Origin: Lachnospiraceae bacterium | GTDB taxonomy: Bacteria > Bacillota_A > Clostridia > Lachnospirales > Lachnospiraceae | Length of the DNA: 59,023 nucleotides | Assembly: GCA_024684065.1 (NCBI GenBank) | Contig: JAIKXO010000083.1 | Location: 1 to 59,023, forward strand | Reading direction: 5' to 3' | Shown here: in pieces, positions 36,577 through 45,339 of the stretch | Position numbering within the stretch: position 1 is the first letter of the stretch | Layout: each line of letters begins with the position of its first letter | Notes under the pieces: generated by a model | What the model was told of the DNA's origin: nothing | What the model saw: only the letters and a program-made list of their open reading frames with translations | Databases searched by the model: none | Translations under genes and position numbers: made by a program

Positions 36577-37790
36577 TCATCAGATTTCTCAAGCTTTCCG
36601 CCTTTTTCCATGTACGCCTTGACCAGGTTCTGTATCCTGTCACTGGGATTTAAGAGGTCGCTTATGGAGGAATCATGGTTAAGGGTATCTATGATGTAGG
36701 CGATATATTTGCTGAGATCACAGTTGATATAGTATTCCCTGTCGAGGAGGTCGGGCATCTGATATACAAGATTTGTGGTAAGGACCCTGTCTATGATGCC
36801 TTCGTCATAGGCTTTATCAAAAGGCGTAAGTCCCCCCGTGAACAGCCCGAAGGTTGAGGCTATAAAGATACGGTTTGCTTTTCTCTTTTTCAGCTGCCTC
36901 GCAACGTCTAAAACACTCTCTCCGGAGGAGATCATGTCGTCAATTACCAGAACGTCCTTGCCCTCGACCGAAGAGCCTAAGAACTCATGGGAAATTATAG
37001 GGTTTCTTCCGTTGATCAGTCTCGTGTAATCCCTGCGCTTATAAAACATACCCATATCCAGGCCGAGAACGTTTGCGATATATATAGCCCGCTCCATCCC
37101 GCCTTCGTCCGGGCTTATTATCATCATGTGGGACGAATCTATGGTAAGATCCTGCACATTCAGCAATAATCCCTTAATAAACTGGTATGCCGGCCTTACG
37201 GTTTCGAAGCTCGAAAGGGGGATGGCGTTCTGGACTCTCGCATCGTGGGCATCAAAGGTTATTATATTGTCAACGCCCATGTGGACAAGCTCCTGAAGGG
37301 CTATGGCACAGTCAAGGGATTCCCTGCCTGCGCGCTTATGCTGTCTGCTTTCATACAGGAAAGGCATGATAACGGTTATCCGTCTGGCTTTTCCGCCGAC
37401 AGCGGCTATTATTCTTTTAAGATCCTGGTAGTGATCGTCCGGCGACATGTGGTTTTCATGGCCGCAGAGAGAATATGTAAGACTGTAGTTGCTTATGTCG
37501 ATAAGAAGATAGAGGTCAGTGCCCCGGACGGATTCGTTTATCGTTCCCTTGGCTTCGCCGGTGCCGAATCTTGAGATCTTTGCATCGAGGATATAGGAAT
37601 CCCGCTGATAACCTTTGAAAGCAAGGGAAGAATGGTGCTCATGCTCCCTTTCGGTCCTCCACTTTACGAGGTAATCGTCGATCTTATGTCCCATGTCCAT
37701 AAAGCCTTCCAGGGGGATGATGCGCAGAGAACCTACAGGTATTGTTTCAAGGTTACGCTTTTCTTCGCGTCTTGGCATATTCGCCTCCAT
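36573..37790 (-). CDS. prs: Ribose-phosphate pyrophosphokinase (long clostridial form)
   Basis: A 405-residue enzyme that makes PRPP from ribose 5-phosphate and ATP. The flexible loop region with VIMPFLYESRQHKR (near residue 140) and FDAHDARVQNAIP (near 180) matches PRPP synthetases; the ribose-phosphate loop reads DDMISSGESVLDVA instead of the more common DDxxxTGGT. The protein is about 90 residues longer than the Bacillus enzyme. It lies seven bases after dnaI on the same strand and overlaps the C39-like gene downstream by four bases, so all four genes from dnaD onward look like one operon. Confidence 0.9.
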   Translation of the reverse strand: MEANMPRREEKRNLETIPVGSLRIIPLEGFMDMGHKIDDYLVKWRTEREHEHHSSLAFKGYQRDSYILDAKISRFGTGEAKGTINESVRGTDLYLLIDISNYSLTYSLCGHENHMSPDDHYQDLKRIIAAVGGKARRITVIMPFLYESRQHKRAGRESLDCAIALQELVHMGVDNIITFDAHDARVQNAIPLSSFETVRPAYQFIKGLLLNVQDLTIDSSHMMIISPDEGGMERAIYIANVLGLDMGMFYKRRDYTRLINGRNPIISHEFLGSSVEGKDVLVIDDMISSGESVLDVARQLKKRKANRIFIASTFGLFTGGLTPFDKAYDEGIIDRVLTTNLVYQMPDLLDREYYINCDLSKYIAYIIDTLNHDSSISDLLNPSDRIQNLVKAYMEKGGKLEKSDE

Positions 37791-37796
37791 TATATA

Positions 37797-38768
37797 TTAA
37801 TTTGTGCCGTATTTTTTGATCCTGAAGCGCAGATCCCCGGTCCTGGGATTAATGAAAGTGTAATTTCCTATTATCCTTGAAACGATCCTTTCCTCATAAC
37901 GCTCGGAAAGCTCGCTCATTGCCAGATTTGTGGAAATGATGGTAGATTTATGCCTCATCCCGCGCTCATTTATAATCAGAAAGAGCTGGGAAACAACAAA
38001 GTTGTTGGAGGTTTCCGTCCCAAGGTCGTCTATCACTAAAAGATCACAGGAAAAAACATCCTCATGAACTCTTAAGATCTCGTCTGACGCTTCTTTGTTC
38101 CTGAAAATGTACGTAGCTAGTGTATCAAATAATTGTGTGGAAGTAAAGTAAATAACCGAATGTCCGCTGTCTAAAAGCTCTTTGGCGATGCAATTGGTAA
38201 GAAAGGTCTTTCCGACCCCCGGAGGGCCGAAAAACATCAGATTATCATGTTTAAGATCAAAGTTTTTCACAAAATTCCTGCAGCGGTCGATGATCCCCTT
38301 CATCATTTCAAGCTCGTCATCGGTATAATAATCGAGCGTCAGGGTATCAAAGTTCTCCTTGTCAAGGATCTGTGCTATATTGGCCTGTCTGTAGAGCTCT
38401 TCGATCTCAGCCTGAATGAAACAGCGGCATTTTTTATCATTTACATATCCCGTATCTTTGCATTCGGGGCATGAATAAACAGGCTCCAGATAATCTTCGG
38501 GAAACCCGGCGCGTAAGAGGAGTTCTTTTTTCTTTAAGGTTATTTCCCTGATCTTTTCATTAAGCCCGCTAAGGGCGTTTTCTTCCCCGTTTAAAGCCCT
38601 TAAGCCCGAACTAAAGGAAACAGCGGAAGCCTCATCGGAAAGCTCCTTATATTCCGGGAGCTTTTCATTGACCTCTTTTATCCTCAGACGGCGGAGCTTT
38701 TCGTTTTTCAGCCTGGTTTCATCATACCGGCGCATAAGCGCTTCATATTTTTCGTTGGAAAGAGACAT
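37797..38768 (-). CDS. dnaI: Helicase loader / DnaC-like ATPase (DnaI type)
   Basis: A 323-residue AAA+ protein that loads the replicative helicase. The N-terminal 140 residues contain a long coiled coil and a zinc-like CPECKDTGYV then CRCF segment, as in DnaI of Firmicutes. Walker A GPPGVGKTF is near residue 185, Walker B LLVIDDLGTE near 250, and a C-terminal sensor ERIVSRIIG follows. It is preceded by dnaD with a 55-base gap, the usual clostridial arrangement for replication initiation genes. Confidence 0.9.
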   Translation of the reverse strand: MSLSNEKYEALMRRYDETRLKNEKLRRLRIKEVNEKLPEYKELSDEASAVSFSSGLRALNGEENALSGLNEKIREITLKKKELLLRAGFPEDYLEPVYSCPECKDTGYVNDKKCRCFIQAEIEELYRQANIAQILDKENFDTLTLDYYTDDELEMMKGIIDRCRNFVKNFDLKHDNLMFFGPPGVGKTFLTNCIAKELLDSGHSVIYFTSTQLFDTLATYIFRNKEASDEILRVHEDVFSCDLLVIDDLGTETSNNFVVSQLFLIINERGMRHKSTIISTNLAMSELSERYEERIVSRIIGNYTFINPRTGDLRFRIKKYGTN

Positions 38769-38823
38769 GGTTTCCCTTTTCGTAACTGTTAATGTCTGTC
38801 AGTAACTGACTTAAACCGTTATC

Positions 38824-39885
38824 CTATTTCTGCATGGCAATGAGTTCGTTTACGATAGCATCGTAATCGGTCCCTGTCCCGTTTGTCTTTTTGGCAGGCT
38901 TTGATTTCTTTGCTCCCTGCCCCGGATAAGATCTTGCGGCGTCCAGGGCTTCTATGTCGGAAAGGTGTCTGACTCCTGCTTTGCTCCAGTTGTCTAAGAT
39001 CTTTTCCGCATAATCAAAACTTGGTTCATGTATGGCCATTATGGTCCTGCTGCAGGCCTCGATAATGATATCGATGGAAAAGTCATAGGTTTTAAGCCAT
39101 TTTTTCACAAGAGCGGTTTCGGGGTCTGCAGGTTCCCTGCCCTTTATGCCGAAAGCCCTGAAAACCTTATAGACGTCCCCGGGAATCTTTTCCGATACAT
39201 ATTGCTTTGCCTGTTCTACGCTGGATATTCCGTTCTCCGACCAGGTTCCCGCTACGGACTTCATATAGCCTAAACTTTTTTTGTTTATGCTCAGGCAGTA
39301 TTCAAGCAGATATTCAATAAGATCAGCCGAAAAGCCCAGTTCTTCATTAAAATACAACAGTGTCGAAAGGTCGTTTGATGAAAGGGTCCTTTTTAAATAG
39401 GTCTCCGCAACATAAATAAGCTCTTTGATGTCGCTTCTTTCCGCAAAGCCCGACAACTCTTCGGCGCTGTAATTTTTCCGGGGAACAGTTTCTTTTTTAC
39501 CTTTTGATCGTTTAACCGAAACAGGAGATCCCTCCGGATCATTTAAAGGATCGAAAGCGGGAATCTTTGCTCCTTCCGGATCCCTGTTCTCGCCGGCGTC
39601 AAGAAGCCTTATTTTCGCAGGCTGTTTATTATTGTCGTATTCTAACATTATCAATTTCTGCTTATCTAAATATTTGAGCGCCCTGATAACATCCTTTTCG
39701 GAATCGTTAAAAAAATCCGCAATGGAAGAAACGGACACCTGCATATTTCCGCCCATGGACCGAAGCAGGTACAGATAGATCTTTATCTGGGATTCGTTGA
39801 TATCCTTAAGATAATAGTCTATAAAATCATTCTGTACAAACGTAAAGGCGGATGAATAATCATGAACAAGCGTCAAAGTATTCAT
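38824..39885 (-). CDS. dnaD: Replication initiation protein with DnaD/DnaB domain
   Basis: A 353-residue primosomal protein. Residues 20-95 form a winged-helix part (LKDINESQIKIYLYLLRSMGG and an HTH); a DnaD-like helical domain occupies about 145-215 and a second about 240-310, ending with YAEKILDNWSKAGV, the conserved DnaD C-terminal signature. A Lys-rich linker precedes a short conserved tail. GGGTGAT precedes the ATG. Three DnaA-box-like sequences lie in the 320-base region upstream (see the regulatory entry). Confidence 0.9.
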   Translation of the reverse strand: MNTLTLVHDYSSAFTFVQNDFIDYYLKDINESQIKIYLYLLRSMGGNMQVSVSSIADFFNDSEKDVIRALKYLDKQKLIMLEYDNNKQPAKIRLLDAGENRDPEGAKIPAFDPLNDPEGSPVSVKRSKGKKETVPRKNYSAEELSGFAERSDIKELIYVAETYLKRTLSSNDLSTLLYFNEELGFSADLIEYLLEYCLSINKKSLGYMKSVAGTWSENGISSVEQAKQYVSEKIPGDVYKVFRAFGIKGREPADPETALVKKWLKTYDFSIDIIIEACSRTIMAIHEPSFDYAEKILDNWSKAGVRHLSDIEALDAARSYPGQGAKKSKPAKKTNGTGTDYDAIVNELIAMQK

Positions 39886-39933
39886 TTTATCACCCGTTTA
39901 AACTATTATGTATAATATCGTTTGGCAGAAGAG

Positions 39934-39942
39934 AGTATAGCA
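39934..39942 (-). promoter_or_regulatory. Extended -10 promoter of dnaD-dnaI-prs
   Basis: On the minus strand TGCTATACT forms an extended -10 element about 50 bases before the dnaD start. No good -35 box is seen, as expected for extended -10 promoters. Confidence 0.5.
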
Positions 39943-40008
39943 TAAAAGTAATGCGGATAAAACAAATACTTATACTCATAAATACAGTAAAACCGAGGTT
40001 TTTCGGAT

Positions 40009-40120
40009 TGTGGAAAATGTGGATAACAAATTTGATAATTCCCTTGACATCCGAAATCAACCGTAAATATGATAAATAAATTTTCCTGTTTAACTTTTTA
40101 TGTAAATTGAAAAATCCACA
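40009..40120. promoter_or_regulatory. DnaA-box-like cluster upstream of dnaD
   Basis: TGTGGAAAA (40009-40017, one mismatch) and TGTGGATAA (40018-40026, a perfect DnaA box on the minus strand) are adjacent. An inverted AATCCACA lies at 40113-40120, and 85 AT-rich bases separate them. This looks like a DnaA binding region controlling the replication genes; an origin cannot be excluded. Confidence 0.5.
40044..40073 (+). promoter_or_regulatory. Plus-strand promoter-like element in the dnaD-murC gap
   Basis: TTGACA (40044-40049) and TATGAT (40068-40073) are 18 bases apart. It points toward the 3' end of murC, so it would make antisense RNA; there is no gene on the plus strand here. Confidence 0.35.
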
Positions 40121-40208
40121 GCTTAAAGATCTGGTAAATCTTCGGGTCCTTACGGGACTGCCCTGAATATTTACGGCTTAATATAAATTAACGGGTGTGT
40201 ATCCGTGT

Positions 40209-41600
40209 TCAGATCCCGAGCAATTCCTCCCCGACCTTGTGGATGTCCCCGGCGCCCATGGTTATTATGAGGTCTCCGGGTTCGCAGGTTTTCAGAAGAT
40301 AAGCCTCTATTTTGTCAAAGGTGTTAAAATAGCAGGCCTTTTCCTCGCCGGCATCCTTATTTATAGCTTCAGCCAAAAGCTTTGAGGACACGCCCAGATC
40401 GTCATTTTCCCTGGCGGCGTAGATATCGGCAAGCACTACCTGGTCAGAGAGGGAAAGCGCGTCAGCGAAATCGTCAAAAAAGACCTTGGTACGGCTGTAG
40501 GTATGGGGCTGGAAAACGCAGAAGAGTTTTTTATGCGGGTAATTTGCCGCGGCTTTCAGGGTGGCTCTTATTTCGGTAGGGTGATGGGCGTAGTCGTCGA
40601 TTATCGTAACCTCGCCTACCTTTCCCTTATATTCGAAACGTCTGTCTGTGCCTGTGAAGCTTTCAAGCCCGTCTGTCACGGCATCGGGGCCTGCTCCTAA
40701 GAAGCGGGCAGCAGCAATCGCCGCAAGGGAATTTGAGATATTATGGCTTCCCGGAACCTTAAGGTTTATCCTGAAAAGCCCGTTTCCGTCCTCAATAAGC
40801 ATGTATGAGGCACAGCCGTGCGCGTCATATGTTATATCCCTGCAGCTGTAGCGGACGTCTTTTGAAGGATCGTCAGAAAAAGTGATCACCTGTGCGGGCG
40901 AATCTTTGCAGATTTCCTCATAGTTGTCGATATTCGCATTTATCACGACGGCCCCTTCCTCAGGGACTAAGAGGGCAAATTTCCTGAAAGAGTTTCTGAT
41001 ATCGTTTATGTCCTTAAAGAAGTCAAGATGGTCTTCTTCAATATTCAATATTATCCCGATCCCCGGAAACATGCTTAGGAAGCTGTTGGTATATTCGCAG
41101 GCCTCGGTCACGAAGCTGTCGGAATTTCCTATCCTTATGTTTCCGCCGATTTCCTTAAGTATGCCGCCGACGGATACCGTAGGATCAAAACCGCCTTTTA
41201 GGAGGATGGAGGCTAACATGGAAGTCGTTGTTGTCTTTCCGTGGGTTCCGGAGACCGCGGCGGGAAGCCTGTAGTTTTTCATTATCTGTCCGAGAAGCTC
41301 GGCCCGTGTGAGTATCGGAAGTCCCATTCTTTCAGATTCCGCATATTCCGGGTTGTCTTTTTTGATGGCGGCGGAATATACCACAAGGTCTGTCCCGGGC
41401 TTTATGTTGCCTGCCCTCTGGCCTATGTAAATACAGGCGCCCTTTTCCTTAAGGGAATCGGTAAGCTCGGAAGCCTTATTGTCAGAACCTGATACCTGAA
41501 AGCCCTTGTTAAGGAGCACTTCCGCAAGCCCGCTCATGCTTATGCCGCCGATCCCGATGAAGTGTACGTTTATCGGGGTATTAAAGTCTATCTGATACAT
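40209..41600 (-). CDS. murC: UDP-N-acetylmuramate-L-alanine ligase
   Basis: A 463-residue cytoplasmic ligase that adds L-alanine to UDP-MurNAc, the first peptide step of peptidoglycan precursor synthesis. GIGGISMSGLAEVL is the N-terminal nucleotide-binding region, VSGTHGKTTTTSM the ATP P-loop (near residue 118), and DDYAHHPTEIRATL the C-terminal domain signature. The length is normal. It is transcribed divergently from glgC across a 466-base gap that carries two candidate RNA elements. Confidence 0.96.
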   Translation of the reverse strand: MYQIDFNTPINVHFIGIGGISMSGLAEVLLNKGFQVSGSDNKASELTDSLKEKGACIYIGQRAGNIKPGTDLVVYSAAIKKDNPEYAESERMGLPILTRAELLGQIMKNYRLPAAVSGTHGKTTTTSMLASILLKGGFDPTVSVGGILKEIGGNIRIGNSDSFVTEACEYTNSFLSMFPGIGIILNIEEDHLDFFKDINDIRNSFRKFALLVPEEGAVVINANIDNYEEICKDSPAQVITFSDDPSKDVRYSCRDITYDAHGCASYMLIEDGNGLFRINLKVPGSHNISNSLAAIAAARFLGAGPDAVTDGLESFTGTDRRFEYKGKVGEVTIIDDYAHHPTEIRATLKAAANYPHKKLFCVFQPHTYSRTKVFFDDFADALSLSDQVVLADIYAARENDDLGVSSKLLAEAINKDAGEEKACYFNTFDKIEAYLLKTCEPGDLIITMGAGDIHKVGEELLGI

Positions 41601-41691
41601 TCTGCACCTCTACAAAATTTTATAGTCCGTAAATAAGTGATATGGAAATCGCAATATATACCTGAGCGTTTTTATTACTTATTCGCTACTG

Positions 41692-41770
41692 AAAAAAGAT
41701 CACGGCCGCTCCTTCCGGGACTGTAAATCCTTGGGAGGAGTCATCCCGTAGAACCCGGAACCATAGTATA
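41692..41770 (-). other. GC-rich transcribed-looking island between murC and glgC
   Basis: On the minus strand TATACT (41765-41770) is followed by about 65 GC-rich bases that fold (GGG/CCC with a nested CCT/AGG) and end at GATCTTTTTT. In AT-rich surroundings this could be a small RNA or a murC leader structure. I recognise no riboswitch class. Confidence 0.3.
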
Positions 41771-41907
41771 CCATATTTTAAGCGAGATAACCATATCATA
41801 GCAATATTATCAGGCTTTATTAACCTGGACCATATGACCATGCGCGCGGTCTGGGGCACGGCAGCGGCATATTGCATTAAAAAAGTTCGTTCTGCGATAA
41901 ATCTTTG

Positions 41908-42011
41908 TTCACTATTATCAAATAATGTGGTATACTTATAACTGTATATAGTAATTTTTCACAATAAATTGAATTGATTCGATTTATTAATACTATATAT
42001 AGCGGTTTTTT
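41908..42011 (+). promoter_or_regulatory. glgC promoter and attenuator-like leader
   Basis: TTCACT (41908-41913) and TATACT (41931-41936) have a 17-base spacer. The predicted transcript begins near 41943, immediately at a long AU hairpin (arms TATATAGTA/TACTATATA and AATAAATTGAAT/ATTCGATTTATT, one G-U pair) followed by CGG and six T at 42006-42011. This is the layout of a transcription attenuator. Confidence 0.5.
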
Positions 42012-42066
42012 ATATTTTCAGGTTAAGGACCGTATATCATATTATAGTTTTTTGAGAGGTGATCAC

Positions 42067-43335
42067 GTGATTAAGAAGGAAATGATAGCGATGCTGCTTG
42101 CCGGTGGACAAGGCTCGCGTCTGGGAATCCTTACCTCCAAGGTGGCAAAGCCTGCAGTGGCTTTTGGCGGTAAGTACAGGATTATCGATTTTCCACTCAG
42201 CAATTGTATCAACTCCGGGATTGATACGGTTGGCGTACTGACACAGTATCAGCCTTTGCGGCTCAATACCCATATCGGGATAGGCATTCCCTGGGATCTT
42301 GACAGGAATGTGGGAGGCGTGACCGTTCTTCCTCCTTATGAGAAAAGCACGAACAGTGAATGGTATACGGGTACGGCCAATGCCATTTACCAGAACATCG
42401 ATTACATGGATATGTTTAATCCGGATTATGTGCTGATCTTATCCGGCGATCATATCTATAAGATGGATTACGAGGTGATGCTTGATTTCCATAAGGCCAA
42501 CAATGCCGATGTGACCATCGCCGCAATGCCCGTGCCTTACGAGGAGGCAAAGCGCTTCGGGATCCTTATCACGGATGAGGACAGAAAGATTACCGATTTC
42601 GAGGAGAAGCCGGAGAATCCGAGAAGCAATCTTGCCTCGATGGGCATATATATCTTTAACTGGGAGATATTGAAGGACGCTCTTATAAAGAATGCGGAGC
42701 AGCCGGGTCTTGACTTCGGAAAGCATGTCATCCCTTACTGCCACAGGAACGGAAACAGGGAGTTTGCCTACGAGTTTAACGGCTACTGGAAGGATGTCGG
42801 GACCTTAAGCTCATACTGGGAAGCCAACATGGAGCTTATAGATATCATTCCCGAGTTCAACCTCTATGAGGAATACTGGAAGATATACACAAAGAGCAAT
42901 GCGCTGCCGCCGCAGTATATCTCGAGAGATTCCGTGATCGAGAAGAGCATAATCGGAGAGGGCACGAATATCTACGGAAAGGTATATAATTCCGTTATAG
43001 GCTGCAACATCACCATAGGCGAGAATACGGTCGTGCGTGATTCCATAATAATGAATGACGTTGAGATCGGAAACGACTGCAATATAGAAAAGGCTATTAT
43101 CGCAGAGGGTGCAAAGATCGGAAAGGGCGTTACCTTAGGCGCCGGCGAGGAGGCTGAAAACGCTACCGATCCCACGATATATACCCACGGGATCGTTACG
43201 ATCGGCGAGAACAGCGTTATTCCAAATGGCATTACGATCGGGAAGAACAGCATGGTGTCCGGCGTTACCGAGGAGTCGGATTACGACAATAAATACCTTG
43301 GCAGCGGAAAAACTTTTGTGAAGGCAGGTGATTAA
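42067..43335 (+). CDS. glgC: Glucose-1-phosphate adenylyltransferase, catalytic subunit
   Basis: A 422-residue enzyme that makes ADP-glucose for glycogen. The GTG at 42067 follows AGAGGTGAT, and [12 protein letters not shown] comes right after it, so the 31 upstream codons are not used. [15 protein letters not shown] and the GTANAIYQN region are typical of GlgC; left-handed beta-helix repeats occupy the last 130 residues. It is followed two bases later by glgD. The pair would form a mixed tetramer as in other Firmicutes, where GlgD raises activity. Confidence 0.95.
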   Translation: MIKKEMIAMLLAGGQGSRLGILTSKVAKPAVAFGGKYRIIDFPLSNCINSGIDTVGVLTQYQPLRLNTHIGIGIPWDLDRNVGGVTVLPPYEKSTNSEWYTGTANAIYQNIDYMDMFNPDYVLILSGDHIYKMDYEVMLDFHKANNADVTIAAMPVPYEEAKRFGILITDEDRKITDFEEKPENPRSNLASMGIYIFNWEILKDALIKNAEQPGLDFGKHVIPYCHRNGNREFAYEFNGYWKDVGTLSSYWEANMELIDIIPEFNLYEEYWKIYTKSNALPPQYISRDSVIEKSIIGEGTNIYGKVYNSVIGCNITIGENTVVRDSIIMNDVEIGNDCNIEKAIIAEGAKIGKGVTLGAGEEAENATDPTIYTHGIVTIGENSVIPNGITIGKNSMVSGVTEESDYDNKYLGSGKTFVKAGD

Positions 43336-43337
43336 CG

Positions 43338-44456
43338 GTGAGAGCGATTGGTATTATTTTAGCCGGAGGCAACAGCTTCCGAATGAAGGAGCTGTCCCAT
43401 AAAAGGGCGATTGCCGCGATGCCTGTTGCGGGAAACTTCAGGGCGATCGACTTTGTTTTGAGCAACATGTCAAACTCCCATGTTTCAAAGGTCGGGGTTC
43501 TCACGCAGTATAATGCCGGGAGCCTTAACGAGCATCTTTCCTCCTCAAAATGGTGGGATTTCGGACGTAAGCAGGGCGGGCTTTATGTGTTCACGCCTAC
43601 CGTGACTACCGAGAATAACTTCTGGTACAGGGGAACGGCGGATTCTATCTATCAGAATCTTTCCTTCTTAAAGAATTCCCATGAGCCCTATGTTATCATA
43701 GCCAGCGGGGATGCGGTCTATAAGCTGGATTTCAATAAGGTGCTTGAGTATCATATCGAGAAGAAGGCAGACATCACCGTGGTCTGCAAGGAATTCCCGG
43801 AAGGGGAGGACACGGAGCGCTTCGGCATAGTCAAGATGAACGAGGAGAGCAGGATCGAGAACTTCGACGAGAAGCCCATGGTCGCAAAGACCAATACAGT
43901 TTCCTGCGGGATCTATGTTATAAGAAGGCGCCAGCTTATAGAGCTGATCGAGAAGTGCATCGAAGAGGAGCGTTATGATTTCGTAAGGGACATCCTGATA
44001 AGATATACCGATGTAAAGAAGATATACGGCTATAAGATAGATACCTACTGGAGGAACATAGCTTCCGTCAGCGATTATTTCAGGACCAACATGGATTTCT
44101 TAAAGCCTGAGGTAAGGGACTTCTTCTTCAGGACCTATCCCGAGATCTATTCGAAGGTCGACGATATGCCGCCGGCCAAGTATAATGTCGGTTCAAATGT
44201 CCGCAATTCACTTATCGCAAGCGGGACGATCATCAACGGAACGGTAGAGGATTCGGTGATCTTTAAGAAGGTCTTCGTCGGCAACAACTGTACGATCAAG
44301 AATTCCATCGTCTTAAATGATGTTTATATCGGCGACAATACCTATATCGAGAACTGTATCGTGGAGAGCAGGGACACGATAAGGGCGAACTCCTATTTCA
44401 AGGGAGAGGGCGATATAAAGATAGTGCTTGAAAAGAACGAAAGATACGTGTTCTGA
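43338..44456 (+). CDS. glgD: Glucose-1-phosphate adenylyltransferase, regulatory-type subunit GlgD
   Basis: A 372-residue paralogue of GlgC. The N-terminus reads IILAGGNSFRMKELSHKRA, in which the GlgC catalytic GGxGxRL loop is altered, typical of GlgD. A beta-helix part with DDMPPAKY and hexapeptide repeats ends the protein. The GTG start has AGGTGAT upstream. No glgA or glgB is in the window, so the pathway is completed elsewhere. Confidence 0.94.
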   Translation: MRAIGIILAGGNSFRMKELSHKRAIAAMPVAGNFRAIDFVLSNMSNSHVSKVGVLTQYNAGSLNEHLSSSKWWDFGRKQGGLYVFTPTVTTENNFWYRGTADSIYQNLSFLKNSHEPYVIIASGDAVYKLDFNKVLEYHIEKKADITVVCKEFPEGEDTERFGIVKMNEESRIENFDEKPMVAKTNTVSCGIYVIRRRQLIELIEKCIEEERYDFVRDILIRYTDVKKIYGYKIDTYWRNIASVSDYFRTNMDFLKPEVRDFFFRTYPEIYSKVDDMPPAKYNVGSNVRNSLIASGTIINGTVEDSVIFKKVFVGNNCTIKNSIVLNDVYIGDNTYIENCIVESRDTIRANSYFKGEGDIKIVLEKNERYVF

Positions 44457-44632
44457 GGAGAATGCTCTTAAACGGGTTTGGAAATTGCTTTAATAGCAGA
44501 TGTGTTACAGAAAGACGGTTGCCTGCTGACTTGGTTAAACGGCGGCCGTCTTTGCATGTTTTCCCTGATCGGGGATACGCGGCGGCATGGTAAGGAAATA
44601 TGCCGTGAAACCGGTCATGCTTAAGGTGGTCT

Positions 44633-45262
44633 ATGTTTGAAATATTCAGGAAAAGGGATTCTTTACATAAAAACTCCAAATGGAATATAATAGCCGGCCT
44701 TGGAAATCCCGGGCGCGAATATACACATACGAGGCATAATGTCGGCTTTGATACCGTGGATATTCTCGCGGATAAATACGATATCCCGATCGATACCGTA
44801 AAGTTTAACGCTCTTATCGGAAAAGGGACCATCGAAGGGGAAAAGGTGATCCTTTTAAAGCCCCAGACCTATATGAATTTAAGCGGGCAGAGTATTGTGC
44901 AGGCTGTAAATTATTACAGGGTCCCGGCAGAGAGCGGCCTCATAGTGATATATGACGATATCTACCTGGACGTCGGGATGGTGCGTGTACGGAAGCAGGG
45001 CAGCGCCGGGGGCCACAACGGGATGAAGGACATAATCAAAAAGCTCGGGACCGAGGAGTTTGCGAGAGTCAGGATAGGGGTCGGAGAGAAGCCCAAAAAC
45101 TATGATCTGAAGGATTATGTGCTTTCACATTTTTCCGAGAGCGACAGGGAGAAGATAGACGAAGGACTTATCAATGCAGCAGGTGCTGTTAGCCTGTTCA
45201 TAAAAGAAGGCGCGGAAGCCGCAATGAACCGTTATAACCGAAAAAACACAATGGCTGAGTGA
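44633..45262 (+). CDS. pth: Peptidyl-tRNA hydrolase
   Basis: A 209-residue hydrolase that recycles peptidyl-tRNA. AGLGNPGREYTHTRHNVGFD contains the catalytic His, and FLLKPQTYMNLSGQS-like residues (LLKPQTYMNLSG) follow. There is a 20-residue N-terminal extension (MFEIFRKRD and following) before the usual start of the domain; the extension may be real or the start may be later, but no better site is seen. In Bacillus pth is followed by mfd; here a broken receptor gene separates them. Confidence 0.93.
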   Translation: MFEIFRKRDSLHKNSKWNIIAGLGNPGREYTHTRHNVGFDTVDILADKYDIPIDTVKFNALIGKGTIEGEKVILLKPQTYMNLSGQSIVQAVNYYRVPAESGLIVIYDDIYLDVGMVRVRKQGSAGGHNGMKDIIKKLGTEEFARVRIGVGEKPKNYDLKDYVLSHFSESDREKIDEGLINAAGAVSLFIKEGAEAAMNRYNRKNTMAE

Positions 45263-45339
45263 TCAGAAGCGCTAAATCATAACATAAACTACCGCGCTTT
45301 CAAAATATAAGTAAAAAATAACAGAATCCGGAGGCAGAG

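Noticed and set aside
40009..40120. Chromosomal origin of replication
   Set aside because: Only two good boxes and no dnaA/dnaN genes nearby; gene regulation is the simpler reading.
41690..41770. Fluoride or guanidine riboswitch upstream of murC
   Set aside because: GATGACTCCT recalls the fluoride class, but the other conserved parts are missing.
41686..41877. Minus-strand open frame between murC and glgC
   Set aside because: No ribosome binding site; its composition follows the surrounding non-coding DNA, and it overlaps a better-supported structured island.
41974..42066. Upstream extension of glgC by 31 codons
   Set aside because: It begins inside the leader hairpin; the GTG at 42067 has AGAGGTGAT and fits the family N-terminus.
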